From Ascaris suum (taxonomy: Eukaryota; Nematoda; Chromadorea; Rhabditida; Ascarididae), in the NCBI GenBank assembly GCA_013433145.1, contig CM024178.1, positions 6,495,260 through 6,559,259 on the forward strand: DNA of 64,000 nucleotides. Reading direction: 5' to 3'. Under the pieces are notes generated by a model. That model was given only the letters and a program-made list of their open reading frames with translations. It searched no databases and was not told where the DNA came from. Position numbers and translations under genes: made by a program. Positions 43,701-54,851 of the stretch are shown in pieces. Numbering within the stretch: position 1 is the stretch's first letter; each line of letters begins with the position of its first letter.

Positions 43701-46700
43701 AGAGCGCTATAAGAATATTTCAAGTTGTTTTGCGACATTGAAGATGGCGCTGAGTGGTTCATATGTGCCATTTGGAGTTTTTCGTCTTTATGGCGATACA
43801 TGCCTTCAGGATGCGCTGTCGATGTTCGTAAAAATGTTCATGGTGATTCCAGAAAGTGATTTCCATGTGAGCCATTTTTGTTGTTGTTCCTGGTTGTTTT
43901 TACCACTTGTCATGTCTCTCTCCTTCGCAGATCCTTTATCTGATTTTATGCGATCCTGATAGAAACAACGACGGAATGAAGTTTTGCTTAGTAAATTAAT
44001 TTTCCTTTTTTATCGACCCTTTTGAAAAGTCATGCCATTTATAGCATCACTTGAGATTCTCTCGTGAAGTTCTTGTTCATGTCCTCCTGATAAGAGGAGC
44101 TGTAATAGGAAAAGAAGAAATGAAAAGCACTTTCAGACACGTTATGTGAACGGGAGAGAGAACGTAAAAGAAGTCGCATTTATATTGCTTTATTCATATG
44201 ATAAAATTTTGATCTTTTTTAGTCTTATGCAAAAATCGCACAAAATTTCTATTCGCTATTGGAGTGCATAGCACAGGATAATATATGTTTCTTGTCGAAT
44301 GTACAACCTGATGTGTTCACTTCCATACTTCGATACATCCAACAAGGCACCGTTTCTCTGGATGCTGTTGTCGTATGTGTCATTTTAGTTTACTTTTTTT
44401 TTGTTATTGCATTTCCATGTTTTTTTAAAGGTGTTCAAAAAAACTTCGATGTGTTCTCTTCATGTGTTTACCGGTAACGACGCCTAAAATTGTTTTGCTG
44501 GCACAAATGCATAGTCTGAATTATTTCTTTGTCTCCTATCGCTCCAGATACCGCGCCGCCATTAGACCTACTAATCTTTGTCTTTTGTGGAATACTGTTT
44601 TTGAGGACCGAAAAGGACCCATCTTTTATATAGAGTGATTGAACATCACGTTGTGATGTACTACGTACATACGTGCTTGTGGTGTATGTGACCGTAGGTC
44701 GATACCCCTCTTCTACCTTTCTTTTCAAATTTCATTGCTAGAGAATGTGATTTAAAAGTCACTTTAAAATCCTTCCTCCCGTCAGCACTACTGTTGGTTC
44801 TGAAATAGTCTGGAAAATGAGAAGCCTTGCTAGCTCTTAAATGGTCATGAGTTTTACCACGCACTTCATCAGATAGTTTTATATTGATTCGGCATGGCAA
44901 AACGGTTATCGTCTGTCTCGTTCTGAATTCCGAGCGTGGTAGATTACTGCTATGGGGAGAAGGGAGGTGGGGGGGGGGGGGAGGGTGCAGAAGGAGCGAT
45001 CAGTGGAGTCGTTTGGCGTCATTGTTCTTCTGTGCAATATAATTGAAGGGCTGAAAATGAGCAGGTTGCATTAATTAATATATAATTACCTGTTTGGAAT
45101 TAATATCTGCAGGTAACTGCATCATGTGCTACGTTGGACATGTTATTGAATTATTTGTATCGCCGATTGACACGTGCGACGCCTATTCGAACGCATGTTG
45201 GAGCTGAGCCTGAAGGGGAGAACTGTATCCGTGCCCTGGAGGCACAGCCCTCACTCCTTTCCGAGGTGAGTTTTATTTTTTTCTTTCAAAGTGGCTAAAA
45301 GAGCGGAGAGTATATATTTGGTCATTATCGGCTCCTCATTCCCTTTTCATATTCCCGCACTGACTTAGTAAATTCAGAACGAGATGAGAAATTGTCATAA
45401 TTTTTTGTTTGAAGCTAACACATATTTATAGTGCTAACTGCTGGAATCGTTTTATATACGTTTGATATAGCCGGAAATGGGAATGCAGTTGAATTGTATG
45501 AGAATGGGAGGTCAGAGCGCATTTCCTCATTTTTTATTTCACATTTATTGAAATTTAATGGGAGAAAAAATAAATATATACTTGTTAAGACATCTGAAAT
45601 ATGTTCTTCATAGTTAAGGTGCTTGCGGTGATGCTGAATGCAGTGATTTTTGACGATGTAAAATGTCAATGGTCGATGTCAAGACCCTTGCTTGGTCTGA
45701 TCCTATTACAAGAGGAATTCTTCCAACAGTGGAAAATGGATCTTATAAACCAGCAACCGGCCGAAAAACGAGTTTTGTTCGAGGAGGTTGGCTTTATCTC
45801 AGTTTAATACAACTTGCTTTCCGGTTCGTTTATTTCGCTAATGCGACGTTTATATTGCAGACAGTTGCGCCACCCACCATTGAACATCGTATGGTGCAAG
45901 CGTCCACCACAAAGTGTTACTATGTTTTCCATAGTCATTGACGGAGAAGTTGGCCATGATTTAATCGACCCCATCGTCATCTTACTAAATTCGTCAAATT
46001 TTATAGTGAATGATCGCGAGCCAAAAGGCTCATAGAAGGCGGACGTTCGGGATGGATTTGCAATTAATGGGCATTGCATGCAAAAAACGTATGTTTGCGC
46101 CACACCTTTGGGCTTGGAGCAGTAGTGATAACTTCTAAAATCGTTTATTTTCGGCTGTAAATATGGCTGTAAACAAGGGCTGTTTGGTTCGAAAGGGGAA
46201 ACCATAGAAGCAAAAGGGAGATTGCTTGGCTTGAGGACAGAAATTATAGAAACCTTTCGCTGTTTGTGGCACTCTTTGATTTCGATTTATTTTGCCTTTT
46301 ATGGTATATTTGTGATGCAAATTGCTGTTGTTTGAAAACGAACTTCCCTTCTTGGTAGGTGAAATTTCCCCCAGTAAGAAACGCCTCGAAATTTGGGAAA
46401 GAAGCGAAAGATTCGAGGCTCTAGTCTCATTAATTACTGTTCCTTGATGTGCTATGCAATATGTCAAATCCTTTCGATGAATCTGCAGTCATTCGCTGGC
46501 TTGATGGATGGCATTGAAAGAAATTTGAACACTCGAAATAAGGACGTTTTCACACAGAATTTGACGATATTCCGTCGATCGGTTAGCTTTTCCTCCTTTT
46601 ATGTTTTATTTCTTTGTTTTCTTATTTTCTTGCAGTCTGGTTTCAGTTCTTTGTGAACATTAGAAGTGAATAGAAGAGGTCGTTTTAAGCGACTTTCTGA

Positions 46701-46903
46701 TGTTGGAGAATTGTCTGCGGTGACATGAACGTATGAACGAGTATGAGCAGTTTCGAGCAGTGAATTAATGAATAACAAAGACAAATGCGTTATAGTTTTA
46801 ACTCGAACAATCGTTTAAACGTTTGCAGATTGTCGAGGTAATAAGGGGAGTGGCGACACCAACCATTCAATCTGTCACCTCAGCGTCCGATATGATGTCA
46901 TAA
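28729..46903 (+). CDS. XPO7: Exportin-7 (RanBP16), importin-beta family nuclear transport receptor, complete
   Basis: Ran-dependent transport receptor built of HEAT repeats, carrying cargo through nuclear pores. Exons: 28729-28746, 29429-29566, 30429-30519, 31061-31236, 31771-31836, 33174-33308, 34198-34324, 34682-34890, 36277-36408, 37445-37617, 38075-38237, 38941-39071, 39740-39955, 40422-40566, 41356-41503, 41905-41972, 42673-42761, 43020-43210, 43652-43866, 44223-44372, 45113-45265, 45619-45786, 46489-46581, 46829-46903. All are in phase and give 1089 aa; human XPO7 is about 1087. Match is end to end: N-terminal [11 protein letters not shown] with [79 protein letters not shown] and the C-terminal DMMS. 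The start exon codes six residues only. The intron after 34890 begins with GC. The C. elegans relative is C35A5.8 (recalled, not searched). Confidence 0.97.
33838..33938 (-). other. Degenerate tRNA-like element with T-tract, antisense in an exportin-7 intron
   Basis: Minus strand, intron 6 of exportin-7. The ends can pair (ATTGCCC with GGACAAT, six of seven). An internal CTTTCC/GGAAAG hairpin follows, then CGCGGGTTCGAATC, which matches the B-box/T-loop consensus. Seven T residues (33844-33838) lie one or two bases after the 3' pairing arm, as in a Pol III terminator. The T-stem pairs poorly and no good A-box or D-arm is visible, so it is not an intact tRNA. It is more likely a tRNA pseudogene or tRNA-derived SINE fragment. 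Confidence 0.35.
36540..36835. repeat. Degenerate TAACTA/TTAGTTA-rich repeat in an exportin-7 intron
   Basis: About 300 bases in which GTTAACTAAC, ATTACTAAT, TTAGCAGTAA and related words recur in both orientations, within intron 9. It resembles the decayed ACTA-rich tract at 7131-7390 in style, but no shared unit longer than about 8 bases was confirmed. Confidence 0.55.
41286..41296 (+). repeat. Poly-G tract, 11 bases
   Basis: A run of 11 G in a GA-rich stretch, about 60 bases before exportin-7 exon 15. Confidence 0.85.
44969..44981 (+). repeat. Poly-G tract, 13 bases
   Basis: A run of 13 G in the intron preceding exportin-7 exon 21. Confidence 0.85.
46636..46656 (+). other. XPO7: Possible alternative terminal exon of exportin-7
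   Basis: Between exons 23 and 24 a strong acceptor (TTATTTTCTTGCAG) is followed in frame by six codons (SGFSSL) and TGA. Using it would replace the conserved 24-residue C-terminus ending DMMS with SGFSSL. The conserved ending marks exon 24 as the main form. The site may be a decoy, or an isoform or polyadenylation choice. Confidence 0.35.
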
Positions 46904-47156
46904 TTGTGCGAATTACTGTCCATCGCAGTTGCCGTCATGTTTCTTCTTTTTCTATCTCAGTTTGAGGCAATTTAATTGTTTATAGAGACCGGAAGTGATG
47001 AGCTGACGTTGGTTTTTTTCTACCGCTTAAAGAGGAGGTGAAGGAAATTTGTTCATTCAACAATTACTCCAGATAGCGAGGAAGAGATTTAATCAGCCAC
47101 TAGAAAGCATGTTGTTTCCGAATGGCCACCTTCGTCTGTGGTTTAGCTAATGCGGA

Positions 47157-47162
47157 AATAAA
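47157..47162 (+). terminator. Polyadenylation signal AATAAA of exportin-7
   Basis: First AATAAA after the exportin-7 stop, 254 nt downstream. This is consistent with a short 3' UTR. Confidence 0.55.
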
Positions 47163-50100
47163 GATAAGAATGGTTGATGGAAAGTTTTAAAAAATATCAT
47201 TAAATTGGAGTTTTGTGGCTTAATTCTACAAATCGATGCAGCTGTAATATCGTTTATGCCGAGTGTAATATTGCTTTGAGATATTTTTTGCTCAAATCGG
47301 GACCCGCTCTATGAAATTTGTTGATTTATGTTTGTGTCTATAAAATATTTGTGAGTCGATACGCTATGATTAGATTACCTGCTAACTGTGTTTTTCTCGA
47401 GCTTTCAACTGGCACACGTTCACAAGTTTCCAGTATGAAGCTGCTGTGCTTTGCTGGGAAGGTATTCTGCATTTTAGAGGAGAGGTTCGATTTGTTTTAT
47501 CTGTGTTTTCAGTGAATAGTTTTAGTAGAACATTTTTGTTATTGTTTCGAAACTGAGACGTGCCAGTTTTCATGAAATAGCTTTATATAAACGTAGATTT
47601 TTTTTTCGCTTTGATGAACAAATAGATGACTTCTTTTCTATACAATGAAGGGAACAGTCGAAGAAAAGAAAACAGATGTGACAGCTGCAGAAATACATAA
47701 AGACCCATTGAATGTAGTATGTTGGGTTTTAAAAAAGACAGAGAAAGGAACAAATGAACGAATAAATTTATATAGACATATATGAATATGATGATCTATA
47801 AGTTGGCAGGTAGGACAATAAAGTAAGCAGAATTTATAGATTTGTGGGAGTAAAAATAGTAAATTAGTAGAAGAAAATGGTATGCATATATCGGATTAAA
47901 TTGTAATTGAGCCCATTCAAAAGAATTGAAATTTTTCTTTACGGTATTCCACTTCAATTTCTTGCTACAGACTTGAGATCTAAGTTGTTAAGGTGGATTT
48001 CACTTAAAAAATACTTTATTCAGCACAGCGTTATATTACATCGATTTTGTGTTGATACCTCAGCATAGCGCTGTATTACATCATATATTGGGCGAGCATT
48101 TATAAAGTTGTTGCTTCCCGAGGGGAGAGGGAGCAATAGGAAAAAGTCAGTCGACAGTTCGGGTACTCTTTTGGGGGATTTTCCAATCACTTCCCTATGT
48201 GCATATTTCAGGTGATAATTTATGAAAGAATATTTGAAAGAGGCGATCGAATGCAAATATTATGAAGAAAGGGCGGGGACGGCGTTCTGCTTTAAGTGTT
48301 GTCGTTGTGCTGCTAATGTGGTTGCGGCATAGCATTTCGATTGTTTTAATACATATATTTTAAATCTCTTTAATACTGGTGCACTTACGGGGTTTGTTCA
48401 AATTTATCATTCTTGTTTATCTTTGCCAACATTTATCGTTATCAAGTTTTACGTGTTTCTCACATATTTACACTTCAGTTATCGTTTCAGATTCTAATGA
48501 GCCTCATATTCATGAGCTCAATTCCCGCGATTAAGCCGCTTATCACGTTGGTGAGAATGCTTTAGAGCAAATGCAAAAGAAACGAAACAGTAGTGCAAAT
48601 TCAAATGATTATTTGGCATATGTAAGAATAAATGTGCGCTATAAAATGATTGTTAGAATGGGAGGAGTTAAACATGTTGTTTGTGGATGAAAAAGTATGA
48701 ATAAGGTAATGAAGCGTTGACATCGTTTAAGTCATCATAAGACCCAAAAATCTTCAGTGCAACAGTTTGAATATAAGTACAAGTATGAAAATAAGTGAGG
48801 GAAGGAGGAAGCTTGGATAAATTTGAACTGGGAGCAGGAAATATTGCACTTTTTGCGCCTGTCAACACAGCTAGTGAGATAAAAGTTTTGCTGCTTAATA
48901 GTGTGATCTATTCCCGTTAAATTTCCGTTAAACAAGTGGTGCTGGTTTTTAAGTGTTACCCAGGGATTACGTGCAGATATTATGGACGCTGGGCTATCGG
49001 AGATAACGTGAAGTTATTAAGCAGCTAGAGGGGATGTGTGGGTGGTATGAGCTCGAGTATGCAGGGAGGGTCATTCTCTTCATTGATGCGTTATTTGGAG
49101 GTGGTGAAGTTGTAATGTGTGTTCTCGAATGCAATATGTGCTTTTATGCTCCGTTAATTGTGTTGCTAAGTTGTGTTCTATGCTGTTGGTAAAAGTTTTG
49201 ATGAGAACATATCTTTATTGTTGTTTACGTTGATCTTCGTCATCAATATACTTGATTCATTGTTTCTAGATTCGACATCGAGGATCTTTATTTCTATTTT
49301 CTAGCCTCAGGAATTATTCGGTAAATAAGTAAGGTTATTCCAGACAAAATGAAAAACTTCTATACATCACTAAATAATCGCATTTTGGTTACAGAGGAGT
49401 GAAATATTTCTCTTTAATTTCAATACGGTATTGAAGAGATTTGAGACATTTGAAGAGGGCTGGTTATTTTTGCAAGCGAATTGTGCCTTGTTTATGTCAA
49501 GCTTGCACACAGCTGGTAGCGTTGCGTGCTATTGATCGATTGCAGAGTGCAGCCGGACATCTCCCTCATAGTTTATGTTGGCTGTGTCATGGCATCCGCA
49601 TTGTTCTCCTATTTAATTTCTATTTGATTTCTGCATGAGCTTTTATAATAGCAGTTCAGCTTGAGGTCCTTTGTTAGATGGGATAATTAAAGATTAGATT
49701 CTGCTATCGGGGTGAGCGTTCACGGCGGGGATCATTTTAGGTTGGGGTTAGGACGTCTGTTGAGCGCTGCGGGATCACACTTATCATTCGGGATATCGGT
49801 TTTACTGTGTAGAGTAGGATTGCGATTTGACTTCTCCAGGTAGGCCGATGGCGCGCCTTCCCGCTCGCATTCTTCTACCTGCGATTTCACTGTCGCTTTC
49901 ATTGCACATATATGGGAGTTCGTTTTTCTCGGTCGCTAGGCAGGTGTATTTGAGCCGATATGAGTGGTTTACATCAGTTCTTCCTGTAAGATGTGAATTT
50001 CGGAAGCGGTAGTAGATTTTGTTGCATATAAGCAACTCGAGCGACTTGCGTTTGAATGCGTTGCTGTCTTGCAGACAGAAGTCCTGAGTTATAGCTCTAG

Positions 50101-50174
50101 TAAGGAAGCCTACGACCCTGGAAGCACGTAACGGCTTTCACGCACAATTGCGGAGAAGGGCACGTCGCTGTGAG

Positions 50175-50913
50175 CAGCGGACCGGACTGCGCTCGTGCCC
50201 GCACAAGGCTAATCTTGCTACCGTGACCGTCAATTCGCACTAGGCATTCACATAGTAAATCACGGGAACACCTACGCTTACAATAGAAGTATGCAGTTTT
50301 TTATTCAGTCGCCTAAGAATACCAAATCATGACAACTTGCAAAATTCCAAGTCGAACGGGACACCAGAAATATTTCTCGGCGGAGCAAGCTGCGCTCATA
50401 CTCGCACAAGAGTACGCAGTGCGGCCGTAACCTGCATTCTGTACGAGGCATCCCCAACCGTGCTCTAGAGGGTCGTGGAAACGCCCAAACTTCCAACAGA
50501 AACATGTAATTTTTTTGCAGGTCACATTAGAATGCAAAATCATGCTACCGTGCGCGTTAACTCTTTTGCGATATAATGGACCAGCTGAAAAGCGATAAAG
50601 TGATGCACTTTGCGCCATGGAGCACACCGTCAACTTTCACAAATTGCATTTCGGTGAAAAAGTCGCAGGTGAAGCAACGTGAGTACCTGCGCACGTGCAA
50701 ACACACATGCGCGCACAGCGCTCATATTTAGCAGAAGAATAGTCCTGAAGTGAAAGGCGATGTCGCCAAATGCAATCCATTGGTTCACCCCTCAAATTTT
50801 TCTAAGGTGACATATCAGGCAAAATTGCATTTTCATATTGAAAGTTCAGGCGTTTTCGGTGAGCCACTTCTGCACGATTGTGAATGCATCGTGCACAGTG
50901 CAGGTTACGGTGT
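50175..50913. repeat. Cluster of three diverged repeat copies, one inverted (MITE-like)
   Basis: Copies at about 50175-50331 and 50379-50544 (direct) and about 50806-50913 (inverted). Shared landmarks between the second copy and the reverse complement of the third are CGTAACCTGCA, ACGAKGCAT, AACGCC and GTCACMTTAG, with even spacing. Local GC is higher than in the flanks. No coding capacity is recognised, and the cluster ends in the adjoining microsatellite. Confidence 0.6.
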
Positions 50914-50916
50914 CAC

Positions 50917-51073
<157 letters not shown>

Positions 51074-51399
51074 AGGGTTATGCGATAGTATTGGATTGGA
51101 TGCACTTATCTATAATAGGAGCAAGGGACCCGATCGGATATCTGAAAGAAATGTGATTATTGTCTTTAAAGGCTAGGATGCGGAGAGTATGGATCGACGG
51201 TAGGGAGGGGATGAAGCGAAGCAGAAGAACGATGCTCGCCGACGCGGCATCCTGTGAAGTGTGTTGATCTTCGGCTGTTTATCTCCCTTCTTCATCAATT
51301 CTGAGAGTCTGAGAATGTTAACGTATCAAAGTGTTATCTTATAAGTCTTCAGTTTGGAAATGTGGTCATGATTATTACTATAGAGGAAGGGGGGACGGT

Positions 51400-51409
51400 G
51401 GGGGGGGGG
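51400..51409 (+). repeat. Poly-G tract, 10 bases
   Basis: A run of 10 G followed by A and six G, about 200 bases upstream of the MOLO1-family start codon. Confidence 0.85.
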
Positions 51410-51584
51410 AGGGGGGTGGAAAGAGAAGAGATCTTAGAACCCTTTAGCTCTCTCTAGCACTATATCAGATTCTGGAACCATTGATGTTTGCAGATGTTTT
51501 TGGGAAGTGATGCAAAGCTTTCACAAAATTGCCGTATAGAACAATTCATGTACTTCTGATTGAACATGATAGAAGTGTTATTGA

Positions 51585-51594
51585 AATGTTCTAG
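51585..51594 (+). promoter_or_regulatory. Probable spliced-leader acceptor of the MOLO1-family gene
   Basis: AATGTTCTAG ends 11 bases before the ATG at 51606, a typical distance for nematode trans-splicing. No upstream exon is needed to open the frame. The alternative is an ordinary 5'-UTR intron acceptor. Confidence 0.45.
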
Positions 51595-51605
51595 TTCGCT
51601 AACGA

Positions 51606-54600
51606 ATGATGGCATTCCATTGGTGGTCTTTATGGCCACTGTTATTTGTACTGAATTATTCGCTATGTCAACGAATAGAGTGGGATGCGGGCAACTTCCC
51701 GAATCCAACGACCGGTGATTTCAAACGATGCAATATGAAGACGACGGCGAGTATTTGTGATCCGGATGCAGTACTTAACGAACAACAACGCTATCGTCTT
51801 AATCATGAATTGCATCAACTCGAGTCACGAACAAGACAGGTTAACAGATTCCTTAATGTTATTGCTTGCTTACGTATATTGCTGGGTAGAGTGAGCTAAG
51901 CGAATGAGCTTCCACATCTCTGTTTGAGAATCGCGGATTGGCTTCTCTTCATCTTACAGATTTCAAATATTCCTTCTGTTTTAACGTTCTCTTATCACTT
52001 TTTGTATAGAATTCAAATTGTAATTCCACTAACAAATTCTTTGAAATAATGGCTGTTTAATAATGCTGTGAACGCTTATTGAATAAGATGATATATACAT
52101 ATTTCAGAGTTGCTGACTGTTCTGGACAAATTTTTATATCAGTTTATCCTAAAAATGGTGTATTGAATTCATTCTTCTGCTATTTGAGGTCGTATATGCA
52201 TATGCACAAAAAGGAGCCATTCATGTAAACGGAACCCCTCTCCTCTCATTTTTACACGCAGCCGCTAAAATCGCTACTGAAAATCCTAACTTGGCACTAG
52301 CAGATATGGGTGTGATATTGGTTCTCACAACTGAAGCTCTGAAAAAAAAATTTTTTTTTGGGGGGGGGGGGAGCTTTATTCATTTATGATACAGTTCAAA
52401 TACCTCTTTTTTCCATTTATTCTTCTTATGCGAAACGACGTTTAGCGAATCACTCGAATGTTTTAGAGACCGCGAAAGATCTTATCGGTTTTTATTTTTA
52501 CATTTTAGACTCAGTTATTCCACTGAGCTCTGTATTGTCCTGTTCTGATTTCAGATTATCAGATTTTCGTGTTTTAATTCTTGGTTGTAATATCTTTCGA
52601 TTTATAGACTTTCATTTGTTTTGTTTTCTTCCATTCAATGATTAATTTTCTTTTTCGATTTTAGGGTGTAATTTTAAACGCGTCATGTGTGAATGGTACT
52701 AAGAATTTTTGCTGGGAAAAATTCGTTTTTAATTTTGTTCACTTATGAAATTCAGTAGTTTCAAAGTATCTTTTATTGCTGTAAGTATCATTTCGACGAA
52801 AAGGAATCGTCTTATCCACCTTAGCATTTTTAATAGAGCACAATTACATTGACTTCTTTCTTTGGTTTCAAGTCAGTCTTTGAAGAATCAGTCATGTTTT
52901 AGGATCGTGCTCCTGATTTTTGCCAGAAAAAGGGTATCACTGCAGCGATGGCGATCGCCAAACATGTGAGAGGAGGCTCCGAACAAGTAAGTGCATCGTT
53001 TTCGATTCTTTCATTGCCATTAAAGTTCTCGCTTAACTTTGCTGTGGTCACCTCTTGGCTAGTCTTAACATCGTTTTATTTCTCTAGTTTTCAATGTTTT
53101 TCTATCTGAACCAAGTTTTTAAGAACCTTTCCGATCTGACAGCTATTCGAGGTTGGAAAACAATTATAAACATGTATATCGTGGTCATACCTCTGTTTTA
53201 TATTTCTTTTGTTTACAGTTTATCTTTTGAGAGAAGCTGGAAATTATTGAGAATGAAAGTCGTGCCATTAAGTTTTCCGTAATAAAGTCCTATAATTGCT
53301 GACATCACATGGGGTATTAGTCCCCTATAATTGATAATGTTATAGGCAGTACGAGATATGGCAAATGGAATGCTCAGAAAATGGTCTTTGGACGATCAGT
53401 GTCAGAAATCGGTGGTTATTGTGGTTGCAACCGAGGATAAACGCTTTTGGGTGGCACGTAGTCCACGGGTTCCTGTGTATGCGGCCGAGTTCAATCAAAT
53501 ATTTGCTGATCAGGTAGGTGGGCCGTTTTTTGCACACTTACAATGATCAATTGAATCCATTCCAGTAGCATATTTTTTTTAAACTTGCAAATGACGAAAG
53601 ATGATGTCGAATTTGTGTTTACTAACTTGAACAGGCTGAATGCGAGTAAACAACAAGTTTTTCGATATGGGTTTTGCTATAGAGTGCCGTTCGTTGAATA
53701 GCACTCTATAGCAAGATACGCTGTTAGGCGTTATCTGCTCGTTAGTATCCCCATGTAAAAATAGTCGGTCAAATCGGTGGATATATGAAGATGTCGTGCT
53801 TATTTTACTTATATTCCCTGCTGCTTTACATTTAATCGTGATATAAAGTTTAGATTTCATGTAGTTATTACCTAATAAGTTGATAGGACAATCGACGAAT
53901 GTAAAAAATATATTTCACTACAGAGCCCCACTGTCTTGGGACGTTCATTTGTTTAATTTGTTTCCGTTAGTTATTTCTAATGAACGAAGCGATGGTTATT
54001 TCTAATCACGGGTGTTTATTTGGGATGATTGTTTCTAATTTGCTGATAAAAATTGCAGGCAAAAATATTTCAGCTTCTATCTAACTGTTTTTAAGTAGCT
54101 TTCTAGGATTTACTGCACAGGCTAGGGCCACAAGAACACATTTTTGTCTTTGATTTTCTGCTGTTCTTTTTTATGCTAATTTTAGAGGCCAGTATTCGAG
54201 AGGGGAGACTACGCACAAGCGTTGGGCAATATTCTGCAGCAAACTTGGGAGAAGGCGCTCTCGAAGCAAGGTCCTAGAGGTAGTGGTAGTGGCGGCAGCG
54301 GTGGTCGCGGTGGATATGACGGTGGCACGGGGGGCCACGGTGGCAAGAGTGGTGGGACGGGCAGTAGTGGAGTTGACCAACCGGGCTTCAAGATGCCTTC
54401 GGTGCCCAGGATTCCGATATGGGCGTGGCTGGCAATTATCTGTATTATCATCCCGCTTCTTTGTTGTTGTTGCCTCTGCTATTGCTGCTTTTGCCGGAAG
54501 AGCGGCGCAAGTCCAAGCGCACGGAGACAAACGCCTTCTGATATTGAAGGAGGCGGTGGGATGGGTGATGGAAGTGGAGTCGGCCAAAGAGGGAGGGGTG

Positions 54601-54851
54601 GAGGTCTCAATAGCTTCCTTGGTGGGCTTGGTGGTGCAGGAATAGGTAGCCTTGCGGGACGCTTGCTGAGCGGTGGGGGTGGTGGCAGACGAGGTATGCG
54701 TGCTGGCGAAGGAGGTCCAGGATATCAAGGTGGCGGAACGTATCCGGCTGGACCATACCACCCTCCTGCAAAAGATGAAAATCCAGGGGGGCTGTATCCG
54801 AATGTACCAGTAGCTGACGAAGGTGGTGGTGGTAGCTGGGGTGGAAAGTAA
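51606..54851 (+). CDS. MOLO1/TPM-domain single-pass membrane protein, complete
   Basis: Member of the nematode family of MOLO-1, an auxiliary subunit that enhances levamisole-sensitive acetylcholine receptors; a similar role here is inference. Exons 51606-51839, 52903-52986, 53346-53513 and 54186-54851 join in phase to 383 aa. Residues 1-21 form a signal peptide. The extracellular TPM domain (about 42-185) includes CNMKTTASICDPDAVLNEQQ, NHELHQLESRT, FCQKKGITAAMAIAKHV, CQKSVVIVVATEDKRFWVA and the LQQTWEKAL helix. A Gly/Ser-rich stalk (193-225) follows, then TM about 239-262 (IPIWAWLAIICIIIPLLCCC). A striking cysteine cluster sits at the cytosolic edge, and a long Gly-rich tail contains two GGLYPNVPV-like pieces. 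Four conserved cysteines (42, 51, 85, 125) suggest two disulphides. The start is the first of two tandem ATGs. The family has several paralogues, so orthology to molo-1 itself is not claimed. Confidence 0.93.
52152..52386 (+). other. Unexplained open stretch in the first MOLO1-family intron
   Basis: Open for 78 codons between stops, in no MOLO1 exon. The part from 52189 to 52320 reads like a structured protein (for example KGAIHVNGTPLLSFLHAAAK, then LALADMG). TTGAG lies before it and a GTTCTC donor-like site after, both phase 0, so it could be a 44-codon cassette exon. No family was recognised, and MOLO1 proteins do not normally have an insert here. It may be a fragment of another gene or chance. 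Confidence 0.25.
52342..52371 (+). repeat. A9-T9-G12 homopolymer junction
   Basis: Nine A, nine T and twelve G follow each other directly. Such a block is prone to length error in sequencing, so the frame across it should not be trusted. Confidence 0.9.
53674..53714. repeat. Perfect 14-bp inverted repeat with 13-nt loop
   Basis: TTGCTATAGAGTGC (53674-53687) is exactly complementary to 53701-53714 across a 13-base loop, in the last MOLO1-family intron. It is a compact hairpin of unknown role. Confidence 0.85.

Noticed and set aside
54171..54761. 196-codon minus-strand frame
   Set aside because: It is the antisense of the Gly-rich last exon of the MOLO1-family gene, whose sense frame is supported by family similarity and splice sites.
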